DNA of 14,159 bases, taken from Fimenecus sp045594645. Its GTDB lineage: Bacteria > Bacillota > Clostridia > Oscillospirales > Acutalibacteraceae. The notes beneath the pieces are model-generated. The model did no database searches, was not told the origin of the DNA, and saw only the letters and a list, made by a program, of their open reading frames with translations. Shown piece by piece: positions 1 to 6,797 of this stretch. How positions within the stretch are numbered: the first letter of the stretch is position 1; each line of letters opens with the position of its first letter. The position numbers and the translations under genes were made by a program. The stretch lies in the NCBI GenBank assembly GCA_045594645.1, contig JAZNYY010000049.1, positions 1 to 14,159 on the forward strand. The letters are read 5' to 3'.

Positions 1-78
1 CTGAACTGAAATGGGGTTGTTACCGCCAATTTTAACATTACCTGCTGTTACTACGCGACTTTTTCTGCGTTCTATCAT
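1..78 (-). CDS. ispG: 4-hydroxy-3-methylbut-2-enyl diphosphate synthase IspG (GcpE), N-terminal fragment
   Basis: Only the first 26 codons are present; the gene continues past the left edge. The translation begins MIERRKSRVV and contains VKIGGNNPISVQ, the characteristic IspG N-terminus at the start of its TIM barrel. IspG is a 4Fe-4S enzyme that reductively opens methylerythritol cyclodiphosphate to HMBPP, the penultimate MEP-pathway step. The ATG at 76-78 follows an AGGGTGA ribosome site (six-base spacing) that overlaps the rseP stop codon, so the gene is the next cistron after rseP and probably translationally coupled to it. Together with dxr it places two MEP-pathway enzymes in this operon. 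The catalytic residues and cluster cysteines lie outside the window. Confidence 0.9.
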   Translation of the reverse strand, partial: MIERRKSRVVTAGNVKIGGNNPISVQ

Positions 79-89
79 TTTAAATCACC

Positions 90-1148
90 CTAATTTTTAA
101 TTAAAGTTACTATATCGTTAAAGGTTACTACCAACATTAAGAGAAGTAAAAGTACAAGTCCCGCACCGTGAATATACCCCTCGTATTTAGGATTAATGGG
201 TTTTCTGCGAATTCCCTCAATGAGAAGGAAGAAAAGTCTGCCACCGTCAAGAGCTGGAAGTGGCAACACATTGAATACACCAATGTTTATTGAAACAAAC
301 GCCATAAGAGTGAGTGCGGTAATAAGACCATCTTTGCTGTCTACTGCGCCTGCCGCCGCATCTGCAATAATATTTACCGTACCTACAGGGCCTGATAAAT
401 CGGTTAAGCCGTACTGCCCTGTTACCAAGTCAAAAAGGCTCAACCACACCAGTCGTGCAATTGACGCGGTACGCCTGAAAGAATTTTCAAGAACATTGAG
501 GAATGTGGGCTCTTCACCAAGAATTACAAAATCATAGGTGATGAGTGTATAATCACCGTCTTTTTTGGTTTCAAAGGTAACGCCCGAAAGTTCAACCTCT
601 TCACCGTCGCGACGAACTGTCATATCAAAAATGCCGTCATCACTACGGGTCATAAGGAATGAAATATCCATATCTGAGAATACGCGGTGACCGTCGATTT
701 CAATTAACTCGTCGCCCTCTTGAAGTCCTGTTTGCTGACTTACAGCATTATCTTGGAAACGCAAAATCTGATTTGTGCCGATTAAATCCTCCATTGAGAG
801 AACAGTTGCCACAATCACAATACCTAAAATAAGGTTCATAACGGCACCTGCGGCAACAATTATGAACTTCTGCCACACTTTTTTGCGGTTAAAGGCGTTT
901 TCGTCCTGACTTTCTTCATCCTCACCCTCCATACTTACATATCCACCTATGGGAAGAAGTCGAAGTGCATAAGTAGTATCACCCTTTTTCTTTTTGAAAA
1001 GAGCGGGACCCATACCGAGTGCGAACTCATTAACCTTTACCTTGAAAAGCTTGGCAAAGGTAAAATGACCGAGTTCGTGTATTGAAATTAAAAGTCCAAA
1101 AAAGAGAATGGCAACAAGAAACGGCCAAACCTTAGACCAGATTTCCAA
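90..1148 (-). CDS. rseP: RIP metalloprotease RseP (site-2 protease)
   Basis: Intramembrane zinc protease of 352 residues, usual for the family, which cleaves membrane-bound anti-sigma factors and remnant signal peptides. The first membrane segment (about residues 8-28) carries HELGH with His24, Glu25 and His28. A GGYV strand follows at 68-71, a second membrane segment at about 95-117 and a single PDZ domain at about 125-190. The third zinc-ligand motif is NVLPLPALDGG with Asp301, followed by a C-terminal membrane segment at about 326-347. The first codon is TTG: the in-frame stop lies only seven codons upstream and no ATG or GTG intervenes, so TTG at 1146-1148 is the only reasonable start. 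No strong ribosome site precedes it. It follows dxr after an unusually long 157-base gap holding a palindrome, and ends 11 bases before ispG. Identity is secure; the start is less so. Confidence 0.95.
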   Translation of the reverse strand: MEIWSKVWPFLVAILFFGLLISIHELGHFTFAKLFKVKVNEFALGMGPALFKKKKGDTTYALRLLPIGGYVSMEGEDEESQDENAFNRKKVWQKFIIVAAGAVMNLILGIVIVATVLSMEDLIGTNQILRFQDNAVSQQTGLQEGDELIEIDGHRVFSDMDISFLMTRSDDGIFDMTVRRDGEEVELSGVTFETKKDGDYTLITYDFVILGEEPTFLNVLENSFRRTASIARLVWLSLFDLVTGQYGLTDLSGPVGTVNIIADAAAGAVDSKDGLITALTLMAFVSINIGVFNVLPLPALDGGRLFFLLIEGIRRKPINPKYEGYIHGAGLVLLLLLMLVVTFNDIVTLIKN

Positions 1149-1194
1149 AAAATCACTGCTTTCTGTTTATAATCACAACTAATTTAGAGCTACT

Positions 1195-1303
1195 CGAATT
1201 GACGAGAGAATTTTTTGATTATTTTGTTCCAAAACCGCAGGCAATACTTGTTGTATTAACGAGGATTTTGGGGCGAAATAGCGGAAAATTATCCGTCAAT
1301 TCG
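1195..1303. repeat. 109-base imperfect palindrome between dxr and rseP (MITE-like)
   Basis: The outer ten bases, CGAATTGACG at 1195-1204, are exactly inverted at 1294-1303. Pairing continues inwards with mismatches: GAATTTTTTGATTATTTTG pairs against the complement of CGAAATAGCGGAAAATTATC, and CCAAAA (1229-1234) against TTTTGG (1266-1271). The centre is AATAC-TTGTT-GTATT at 1243-1257. The whole element can therefore fold into one long hairpin on either strand. It starts two bases after the dxr stop and fills most of a gap in an otherwise compact operon. No T-tract follows it, so it is a poor intrinsic terminator. Size and terminal inverted repeats suggest a non-autonomous mobile element or dispersed RNA-level repeat. 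No clear target-site duplication is visible, and no second copy was seen in the window. Confidence 0.75.
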
Positions 1304-1305
1304 TA

Positions 1306-2460
1306 TTACCGTTTTGCGTATTTAATTACAAGTTCGCGAGCCAATTTATCGGCTTCGTCAACATCATCTGCTGTATAAGAATCAACCTTGGGAGCTTCAT
1401 TCATAACGCGTTCAACAAGCTCGCCAATCTGCAAGAATCCGATTTCACCCTTGCGGAACATCAAATTTGCCTGCTCATTTGCAGAGTTTGCAAATGCGGG
1501 GTAAAGTCCTCCGCGAGTAATAGCCTCACGGCAGATGTTCATACAAGTAAAGGTTTCGTAATCGGGCTTATAGAATGTGAGCGTGCCAAGCATAGTTAAA
1601 TCAAGCTCACCTGTGAGAGATTCAATTCTCTCGGGGTAAGTAAGTGCATACTGAATAGGGATTTTCATATCGGGAAGCCCCAATTGAGCAATTACTGCGT
1701 TGTCTGTGTATTCAACGGCCGAATGAATTATGCTCTCGCGATGAACAACAATCTCAATTTTTGATGGGTGCACACCAAAAAGCCACACGGCTTCGATAAG
1801 CTCAAGTCCCTTGTTCATCATTGTAGCAGAGTCTATGGTTATTTTTTGTCCCATACTCCAATTTGGGTGCTTAAGTGCATCGGCAACCGTTACTTTTTCC
1901 AACTCTTCACGGGTTTTGCCGAAGAACGGACCACCCGACGCCGTTAAAATAATTCTCTTAAGTGCTCTGTTTGTAGGTTGCCCCTGCAAGCACTGAAATA
2001 TTGCAGAATGTTCGCTATCTACGGGTAAAATGTCAATTCCTTTAGCCTTTGCCTTGCCCATTACAAGCTGACCGCCCGCAACAAGAGTTTCTTTATTGGC
2101 AAGGGCTATCTTTTTGCCACATTCAATTGCGGTGAGTGTGGGGCGAAGTCCCGCCATACCCACAACTGAGTTAATAACAGTATCCGCATCACTGCAAGCG
2201 GCACATTCGCAAACACCCGAAAGCCCCGAAAGCACCTTTGTATCGGTATCTGCCACGCGGATTTTTAATTCTTTTGCGGAATTTTCATCAACCAACGCGG
2301 CAATTTTGGGCTTGAATTCGCGAATTTGCGCCTCAATTAAATCCACATTAGAATATGCCGAAAGCGCGGAAACAGAGTAACCGCACTTTCTTGCTGTTTC
2401 AAGGCTCTGTGTACCGATTGAACCGGTTGAGCCCAATATACTTAAGTTTTTTGTAGTCAT
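1306..2460 (-). CDS. dxr: 1-deoxy-D-xylulose 5-phosphate reductoisomerase
   Basis: Converts DXP to methylerythritol 4-phosphate with NADPH and a divalent metal, the first committed MEP step. The 384-residue length is typical. The N-terminal Rossmann motif LGSTGSIG (9-16) binds NADPH. The metal site is visible as DSE (Asp148, Glu150) together with NKGLE (Asn216, Lys217, Glu220), equivalent to Asp150, Glu152 and Glu231 of the E. coli enzyme. ASGG (174-177), HPNWSMG (198-204) and HRESIIHS (240-247) are the other substrate-loop hallmarks. The ATG overlaps the cdsA stop by one base (TAATG) and uses a GGAG ribosome site within the end of cdsA, indicating coupled translation. It lies between cdsA and rseP as in many Firmicutes. 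The palindrome at 1195-1303 begins directly after its stop. Confidence 0.97.
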   Translation of the reverse strand: MTTKNLSILGSTGSIGTQSLETARKCGYSVSALSAYSNVDLIEAQIREFKPKIAALVDENSAKELKIRVADTDTKVLSGLSGVCECAACSDADTVINSVVGMAGLRPTLTAIECGKKIALANKETLVAGGQLVMGKAKAKGIDILPVDSEHSAIFQCLQGQPTNRALKRIILTASGGPFFGKTREELEKVTVADALKHPNWSMGQKITIDSATMMNKGLELIEAVWLFGVHPSKIEIVVHRESIIHSAVEYTDNAVIAQLGLPDMKIPIQYALTYPERIESLTGELDLTMLGTLTFYKPDYETFTCMNICREAITRGGLYPAFANSANEQANLMFRKGEIGFLQIGELVERVMNEAPKVDSYTADDVDEADKLARELVIKYAKR

Positions 2461-3326
2461 TATATAACAACTCCGAAAATGTTAAAGATGGCATAGAATG
2501 CCACAAGCACAAAAATCAAACTGTCAAAGCGGTCCATAATTCCGCCGTGACCGGGAATAAGCTTACCAAAGTCTTTAATGCCGAAATTTCGCTTGATTAC
2601 AGACGCGGTAAGGTCCCCGCACATACTGATTATTGACAAGAAAATCGTCATTAAAATAACCGCAAGATAGTTATTCTCTTTGGTTTCAAAAATAAGATTT
2701 GTGAACACCGCGTAAAGAATAACTGTTGATATTACGCAACCAACAACTCCGCCGATTGCTCCCTCAACGGTCTTTTTAGGGCTGATATTCGGGCACAATT
2801 TATGCTTACCACAGAAACTGCCGACAAAATAAGCCATAACATCGGTCATCCACGCACAGAACATTGCGAAAAGTATTAAAAACAAGCCGTGATTTTCGTT
2901 GTAATTCTGTTCGGGGAAAACCTTATGGATATCGCGGAAATACAGAAGTCTTGTAATTGCAAAGGGTACACCGAGTGAGCCGATAACAACCGTTGCAATA
3001 TGCGAAAACTTTGTTTTTTCATATTCAAAGAGCATAAAAATGCAAAGAGCAAGAATATAAAGGCAAACTAAATATTCTGCTTTTAAATTAAGTCCGAAAT
3101 TCTGCAAATACCCGCCGAATTCATAATAAAGGGGTACGCAAGCGGAGGCGATAAGACTTAACACCATTACAGGCTTATTTTGAAGATTTACTGCGTGATT
3201 TAACTCGTGTGTTGCAATAACGCAAAGTGCCGCTACCACGAACACAAGCAATAAAGTATTGCGTAAAAACAGCATTGTTATGCCGAACGCTGCCCAGATG
3301 AGTCCAAAAATAATTCTTTTAGCCAT
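2460..3326 (-). CDS. cdsA: Phosphatidate cytidylyltransferase (CDP-diglyceride synthase)
   Basis: Integral membrane enzyme that makes CDP-diacylglycerol from CTP and phosphatidic acid, the branch point for phosphatidylglycerol and cardiolipin. The 288-residue protein is mostly hydrophobic helices (segments at about 7-37, 53-66, 84-101, 110-128, 147-170, 190-210 and 222-240). It then carries the CDS family signature at 242-268: SVIKRNFGIKDFG, then PGHGGIMDRFDS with the conserved GHGG and the two aspartates Asp265 and Asp268. The SPKKTVEGAIGG motif (182-193) is also characteristic. Start ATG is preceded by TAGGAG at seven-base spacing. It lies 10 bases after uppS and overlaps dxr by one base, inside the membrane and isoprenoid cluster. 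Confidence 0.96.
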   Translation of the reverse strand: MAKRIIFGLIWAAFGITMLFLRNTLLLVFVVAALCVIATHELNHAVNLQNKPVMVLSLIASACVPLYYEFGGYLQNFGLNLKAEYLVCLYILALCIFMLFEYEKTKFSHIATVVIGSLGVPFAITRLLYFRDIHKVFPEQNYNENHGLFLILFAMFCAWMTDVMAYFVGSFCGKHKLCPNISPKKTVEGAIGGVVGCVISTVILYAVFTNLIFETKENNYLAVILMTIFLSIISMCGDLTASVIKRNFGIKDFGKLIPGHGGIMDRFDSLIFVLVAFYAIFNIFGVVI

Positions 3327-3336
3327 AAACTAACTC

Positions 3337-4071
3337 CTACACTCCACCAAAACGGCGGTTTCTCTTTTCAAACTCCCTTAACGCCTCAATTAAATCCTCT
3401 TCTGTAAAATCAGGCCAGAGCACATCTGTAAAATACAATTCCGCATAGGCTGACTGCCATGTGAGGAAATTTGAAGTTCTGTACTCTCCGCTAGGTCTGA
3501 TAATCAGGTCGGGGTCAGGAATATTCTTGGTGTAAAGGTGAGCCCCAATCATTTCTTCTGTGATTTCATCGGGTTTAATTTCTCCCGCAGCTACCTTTTT
3601 TGCAATTTCCTGAACGCCCTGTGTTATTTCGTGACGACCGCCATAATTTACGGCGATATTCAGAATAACATTGTTTTTGTCACTACTTTCCGCCTCGGTA
3701 TTTTCCATTAACGCAAGAATATCCTCGGGAATTCTATCGCGGTCACCAATAAAACGAATAGAAATTCCTTTTTCTTCGTTTTCGGCTTTTCTGTCATCCA
3801 CCTCAAGCAAATACTCGCGGAAAAGCTGCATTATTGCATCAACCTCTTCTTGAGGTCTTTTCCAGTTTTCAGTTGAAAAGGCATAGAATGTCAGGCACTT
3901 AACACCCACATCTGCGGCAAATTCGCCGATTTTACGGAATGTTTTTGCACCCTCAATATGACCTTTATAACGAGGCAAGCCCCTCTGCTTTGCCCAACGG
4001 CCGTTACCATCCATAATAATGCCGATATGCTTAGGTAAAACTGAAAATTTTGGAATAGTAATATTATCCAT
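3337..4071 (-). CDS. uppS: Isoprenyl transferase (undecaprenyl diphosphate synthase)
   Basis: A cis-prenyltransferase that extends farnesyl diphosphate to undecaprenyl diphosphate, the lipid carrier for peptidoglycan and wall polymers. At 244 residues it is of normal length. Visible motifs are HIGIIMDGNGRWA (15-27) with catalytic Asp21, FSTENWKRP in the middle, and the C-terminal block DLIIRPSGEYRTSNFL followed by WQSAYAELYFTDVLWPDF. The usual RTSGE reads RPSGE here; I recall this variant from other Clostridia, so it is not taken as a defect. The ATG at 4069-4071 lacks a recognisable ribosome site (TATTTTAAGATT precedes it), and a GC-rich hairpin (4093-4110) lies between it and frr. Upstream codons in frame offer no better start. 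It probably uses the MEP-pathway products made through dxr and ispG of the same operon. Confidence 0.95.
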   Translation of the reverse strand: MDNITIPKFSVLPKHIGIIMDGNGRWAKQRGLPRYKGHIEGAKTFRKIGEFAADVGVKCLTFYAFSTENWKRPQEEVDAIMQLFREYLLEVDDRKAENEEKGISIRFIGDRDRIPEDILALMENTEAESSDKNNVILNIAVNYGGRHEITQGVQEIAKKVAAGEIKPDEITEEMIGAHLYTKNIPDPDLIIRPSGEYRTSNFLTWQSAYAELYFTDVLWPDFTEEDLIEALREFEKRNRRFGGV

Positions 4072-4092
4072 AATCTTAAAATATGCAAATCG

Positions 4093-4110
4093 GGGCGGAA
4101 TTATCCGCCC
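4093..4110 (-). other. GC-rich hairpin between frr and uppS
   Basis: GGGCGGA and TCCGCCC form a perfect seven-base-pair stem with a four-base ATTA/TAAT loop, nine bases downstream of the frr stop. In the direction of transcription it is followed by CGATTTGCATATTTT, which is only moderately T-rich, so it is at best a leaky terminator. It could instead be an RNA-processing or stability element that separates pyrH-frr expression from the envelope and isoprenoid genes. Confidence 0.5.
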
Positions 4111-4119
4111 GCAATTTGT

Positions 4120-4674
4120 TTATATCTCCATAATTTCTTTTTCTTTCTTATCAGCCACTGCGTCGATTTCTTTGATGAAATCATCAGTAATCTTCTGAAT
4201 TTTTGTTTCAGCGTTTTTCTGGTCATCCTCAGTAATCTCGCTGTTTTTCTTCATAGCCTTGATTTTATCCATTGCATCACGGCGAATTGAACGGATTGCC
4301 ACCTTTGATTCTTCAGCAGTTTTGCTTACATCCTTACAAAGAACCTTTCTGCGTTCTTCTGTAAGGGGTGGGAAAGTAAGGCGAATAACCTTGCCGTCAT
4401 TCATAGGAGTGATGCCGATGTCAGAAGCCTGAATAGCCTTTGAAATTGTGTTGATTGTGCTGACATCCCAAGGCTGAATTACAAGAATTCTGCCTTCGCT
4501 TACTGAAATAGCAGCCATCTGCTGAATTGGAGTGGGAACACCGTAATAATCAACAGAAACTCTGTCAAGAACTGCTGCACTTGCTCTGCCGGCGCGCATT
4601 CCTGCGAATTCTTTTTCAAGAGCTATAACGGTCTTATTCATTTTCTCTTTCATTGTATCGAAAACTGTATTCAT
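4120..4674 (-). CDS. frr: Ribosome recycling factor
   Basis: Releases ribosomes from mRNA after termination together with EF-G. At 184 residues it is the usual length of about 185. The L-shaped RRF fold is recognisable: an N-terminal helix with EKEFAGMRAGRAS (20-32), the small beta domain with VDYYGVPTPIQQMAAISV and IQPWD, then PMNDGKVIRLTFPPLTEERR. Two long charged helices follow to the end (RRDAMDKIKAMKK and the Lys/Glu-rich tail). Start ATG has an AAAGGAGA ribosome site at six-base spacing. It follows pyrH by 31 bases, the standard bacterial neighbour pair; rpsB and tsf, which often precede them, are absent here because pyrH has its own promoter. Confidence 0.97.
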   Translation of the reverse strand: MNTVFDTMKEKMNKTVIALEKEFAGMRAGRASAAVLDRVSVDYYGVPTPIQQMAAISVSEGRILVIQPWDVSTINTISKAIQASDIGITPMNDGKVIRLTFPPLTEERRKVLCKDVSKTAEESKVAIRSIRRDAMDKIKAMKKNSEITEDDQKNAETKIQKITDDFIKEIDAVADKKEKEIMEI

Positions 4675-4705
4675 AATATATCTCCTTTATTGAATTGTTT
4701 TGTTA

Positions 4706-5419
4706 TTACTTTTCAGAAACTACAACCGTGCCAACGCTTTCACCCATAACTGCTTTAACCATATTTTCAGGCTGTTGAAGATTGAAAACAAGAAGCGGAA
4801 TATTGTTGTCTCTGCAAAGAGAAGCTGCAGTACTATCCATAACAGCAAGACCCTTGCTTAAAATATCCTGATGTGTAATCACATCATATTTGATTGCATC
4901 GTCAAAGCGGTTGGGGTCTTTATCATAAACACCGTCAACATTTGTTGCCTTAAAGATAATATCTGCATCAATTTCAGCAGCGCGAAGAGCCGCCGCAGTA
5001 TCGGTTGAGAAGAACGGATTACCTGTTCCGCAACCGAAAATTACAACTCTTCCCTTTTCAAGATGACGCTTTGCACGATGGCTGATATAAGGCTCTGCAA
5101 TTTTGTTCATTTCAATTGCAGTCTGAACTCTTACAATTACGCCCATCTGCTCAAGTGAATCAGCAAGAGCTAATGAATTCATAACAGTTGCAAGCATACC
5201 GATGTGGTCAGCTCTTGTTCTGTCCATATCGCCACTTGAACGACCACGCCAGAAGTTACCGCCACCAACAACAATAGCAACCTCTGTGCCAAGCTCTGTC
5301 ATTTCTTTAATTGCAGAGCAAACACTGTTTACAGTATTAAAATCAAATCCGTGCTTTTTGTCACCTGCGAGAACCTCACCGCTGACTTTTAAAAGCACTC
5401 TTTTATATTTGGGTTCCAT
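4706..5419 (-). CDS. pyrH: Uridylate (UMP) kinase
   Basis: Phosphorylates UMP to UDP in the pyrimidine pathway; the bacterial enzyme is a hexameric amino-acid-kinase-fold protein. The 237 residues include KRVLLKVSGEVLAG near the N-terminus (phosphate loop), VVGGGNFWRGR (51-61) and DRTRADHIGMLATVMN. The C-terminal half has GCGTGNPFFSTDTAAALRA and ATNVDGVYDKDP, all diagnostic of PyrH. A GGAGGTG ribosome site lies seven bases before the ATG. It is the first gene of the leftward operon, with a near-consensus promoter about 50 bases upstream, and is divergent from the plus-strand kinase gene. A possible seven-pair hairpin (5436-5460) ends just before the ribosome site. Confidence 0.97.
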   Translation of the reverse strand: MEPKYKRVLLKVSGEVLAGDKKHGFDFNTVNSVCSAIKEMTELGTEVAIVVGGGNFWRGRSSGDMDRTRADHIGMLATVMNSLALADSLEQMGVIVRVQTAIEMNKIAEPYISHRAKRHLEKGRVVIFGCGTGNPFFSTDTAAALRAAEIDADIIFKATNVDGVYDKDPNRFDDAIKYDVITHQDILSKGLAVMDSTAASLCRDNNIPLLVFNLQQPENMVKAVMGESVGTVVVSEK

Positions 5420-5471
5420 AAAATAACACCTCCGCGGTAAACCATACTTCTCCGTCTACCATATTTAGTAT

Positions 5472-5500
5472 ATTTTACAATAAAATCGTCCTTATGTAAA
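5472..5500 (-). promoter_or_regulatory. Sigma-A-type promoter of the pyrH operon
   Basis: Reading leftwards, TTTACA (5495-5500) is followed by a 17-base spacer and TAAAAT (5472-5477), each one mismatch from consensus at the ideal spacing. Transcription would start near 5465, giving a leader of about 45 bases. No other candidate of this quality lies upstream of pyrH. Its -35 end is 48 bases from the divergent promoter at 5548-5576. Confidence 0.7.
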
Positions 5501-5547
5501 GTGGAATTTTAAACAATTACCGCATATTTTATTCTACAAATTGAGCA

Positions 5548-5576
5548 TTGACTATTTTACACCAACGATATATAAT
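5548..5576 (+). promoter_or_regulatory. Sigma-A-type promoter of the plus-strand kinase gene
   Basis: TTGACT (5548-5553), a 17-base spacer and a perfect TATAAT (5571-5576) make a near-consensus promoter. The start would be around 5583, about 45 bases before the chosen ATG. Its strength suggests constitutive expression unless a repressor binds; no clear operator palindrome was seen. Confidence 0.8.
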
Positions 5577-5613
5577 TGTTGTGTATAATTTTGTCCTAAA
5601 AGTATGATAAATC

Positions 5614-5619
5614 GGGGTG
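5614..5619 (+). promoter_or_regulatory. Ribosome site that decides the kinase start
   Basis: GGGGTG sits eight bases before the ATG at 5628. The alternative in-frame ATG at 5604 has only TCCTAAAAGT before it, so translation most likely begins at 5628. Confidence 0.65.
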
Positions 5620-5627
5620 TTATTAAA

Positions 5628-6737
5628 ATGGCAACAAAGCCTTTTGATATTGAAAAGATTTGCAAAAACTTTTCACTTAACGGCGAATTCACCGGCTATG
5701 AAAAAAGCAATAACGGTCATATAAACAGTACATATATGTTAATTTTCGAAGAAAACGGCAAGGTAAAAAAATATGTTCTTCAATTAATCAACACTACTGT
5801 TTTTAAAGACCCGGATAAGCTTATGAGCAATATTGTGGCTGTTACAAGTCATATCCGCAAAAAGAATGAAGAAATGAATATCCCTTGGGCAGACCGCGGA
5901 ACACTCACTTTTATGCCTTGCACAGACGGAAAATATTATTATATTGACGAGCAGAACAATTGCTGGCGCGTTTACGGTTATATAGGCGATGTTTATACCT
6001 GCAACTCAATTGACAGTGCAGAGGTTTTTGAGAATGCCGGTGTGGCTTTTGGCGAATTCCAGAAGCTTCTTTCAGACTTTGACGGTGCTTCACTTTATGA
6101 AACTATTGAGAATTTCCACAACACAGTTTCACGCTTTTTCGATTTCAAAAAGGCAGTTGATGAGAATAAATCAGGCAGACTTGACACAGTTAAAGACGAG
6201 GTCGAATTCGCATTGGCTCGCGAGGCTGACACACATATTCTTGTGGATATGATTGCCGAGGGCAAATTACCTCTTCGCGTAACTCACAACGACACAAAGC
6301 TTAACAACATTCTTTTTGACAATGTAAGTGACAAGGGCATTTGCATTATTGACCTTGATACAGTAATGCCCGGACTTTCGCTCTATGATTTTGGTGACAG
6401 TATCCGCTTTGGCGCAAACACCGCCGCCGAGGATGAAAAAGATGTTTCTAAAGTATCATTAAGCCTTGAGCTTTATGAGGCTTATGTGAGAGGTTATCTC
6501 AGCAGTGCAAAAGAAGCCCTCACCGACCTTGAAAAAGAGTTGCTCCCATGGGGTGCAAAGATTATGACCTATGAATGCGGAATTCGCTTCCTAATGGACT
6601 ATCTCAACGGTGATGTGTATTTCCACACAGATTATCCTGAGCACAATCTTGTTCGTGCCCGCACACAGTTTGCGCTCGTTGCAGATATGGAAAAGAAAAT
6701 GGACGAAATGCTTGAAATCACAAAGAAATATTGCTAA
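5628..6737 (+). CDS. APH-fold kinase, N-acetylhexosamine 1-kinase-like
   Basis: A 369-residue member of the phosphotransferase (APH) family, which has an aminoglycoside-kinase fold and uses ATP on small hydroxylated substrates. The N-lobe begins with a Gly/Asn-rich loop (about residues 24-36). The catalytic loop is RVTHNDTKLNN with Asp222 as putative base and Asn227 as metal ligand, followed by IDLDTVMPG with Asp242 and Asp244. LYDFGDSIRFGAN comes next. The DTKLNN, IDLDTVMPG and YDFGD blocks match N-acetylhexosamine 1-kinases (NahK) of gut bacteria better than antibiotic kinases, so GlcNAc/GalNAc or a related amino sugar is the likely substrate; this is by family resemblance. It is a single-gene transcript with its own promoter and terminator. 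No lacto-N-biose phosphorylase or nucleotidyltransferase is adjacent, so the pathway cannot be confirmed from context. Confidence 0.75.
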   Translation: MATKPFDIEKICKNFSLNGEFTGYEKSNNGHINSTYMLIFEENGKVKKYVLQLINTTVFKDPDKLMSNIVAVTSHIRKKNEEMNIPWADRGTLTFMPCTDGKYYYIDEQNNCWRVYGYIGDVYTCNSIDSAEVFENAGVAFGEFQKLLSDFDGASLYETIENFHNTVSRFFDFKKAVDENKSGRLDTVKDEVEFALAREADTHILVDMIAEGKLPLRVTHNDTKLNNILFDNVSDKGICIIDLDTVMPGLSLYDFGDSIRFGANTAAEDEKDVSKVSLSLELYEAYVRGYLSSAKEALTDLEKELLPWGAKIMTYECGIRFLMDYLNGDVYFHTDYPEHNLVRARTQFALVADMEKKMDEMLEITKKYC

Positions 6738-6757
6738 TAAATATTATTACAACGCAA

Positions 6758-6793
6758 AAGCACCTACCGTCAGGCAGGTGCTTAATTTTTTGT
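6758..6793. terminator. Intrinsic terminator, probably bidirectional
   Basis: AAGCACCT (6758-6765) pairs perfectly with AGGTGCTT (6776-6783). After one mismatch, CC/GG extends the stem around a GTCA loop. On the plus strand it is followed by AATTTTTTG, an efficient T-tract ending the kinase transcript. On the minus strand, for apbE, the following TTTTGCGTTG is weaker but plausible. It fills the gap between the two convergent genes. Confidence 0.85.
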
Positions 6794-6797
6794 TATT

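Noticed and set aside
3891..4088. 65-codon frame overlapping the start of uppS
   Set aside because: It is an alternative frame of uppS with no family features and no ribosome site.
5436..5460. Hairpin in the pyrH leader as a riboswitch or attenuator
   Set aside because: Only seven pairs with one G-T pair and a short leader; too small for a known riboswitch and no T-tract.
5604..5627. Earlier ATG for the plus-strand kinase, adding eight residues
   Set aside because: No ribosome site precedes it, whereas GGGGTG sits eight bases before the ATG at 5628.
5628..6737. Aminoglycoside resistance gene
   Set aside because: The APH fold is shared, but DTKLNN and IDLDTVMPG blocks fit sugar 1-kinases better, and no mobile element or resistance context is present.
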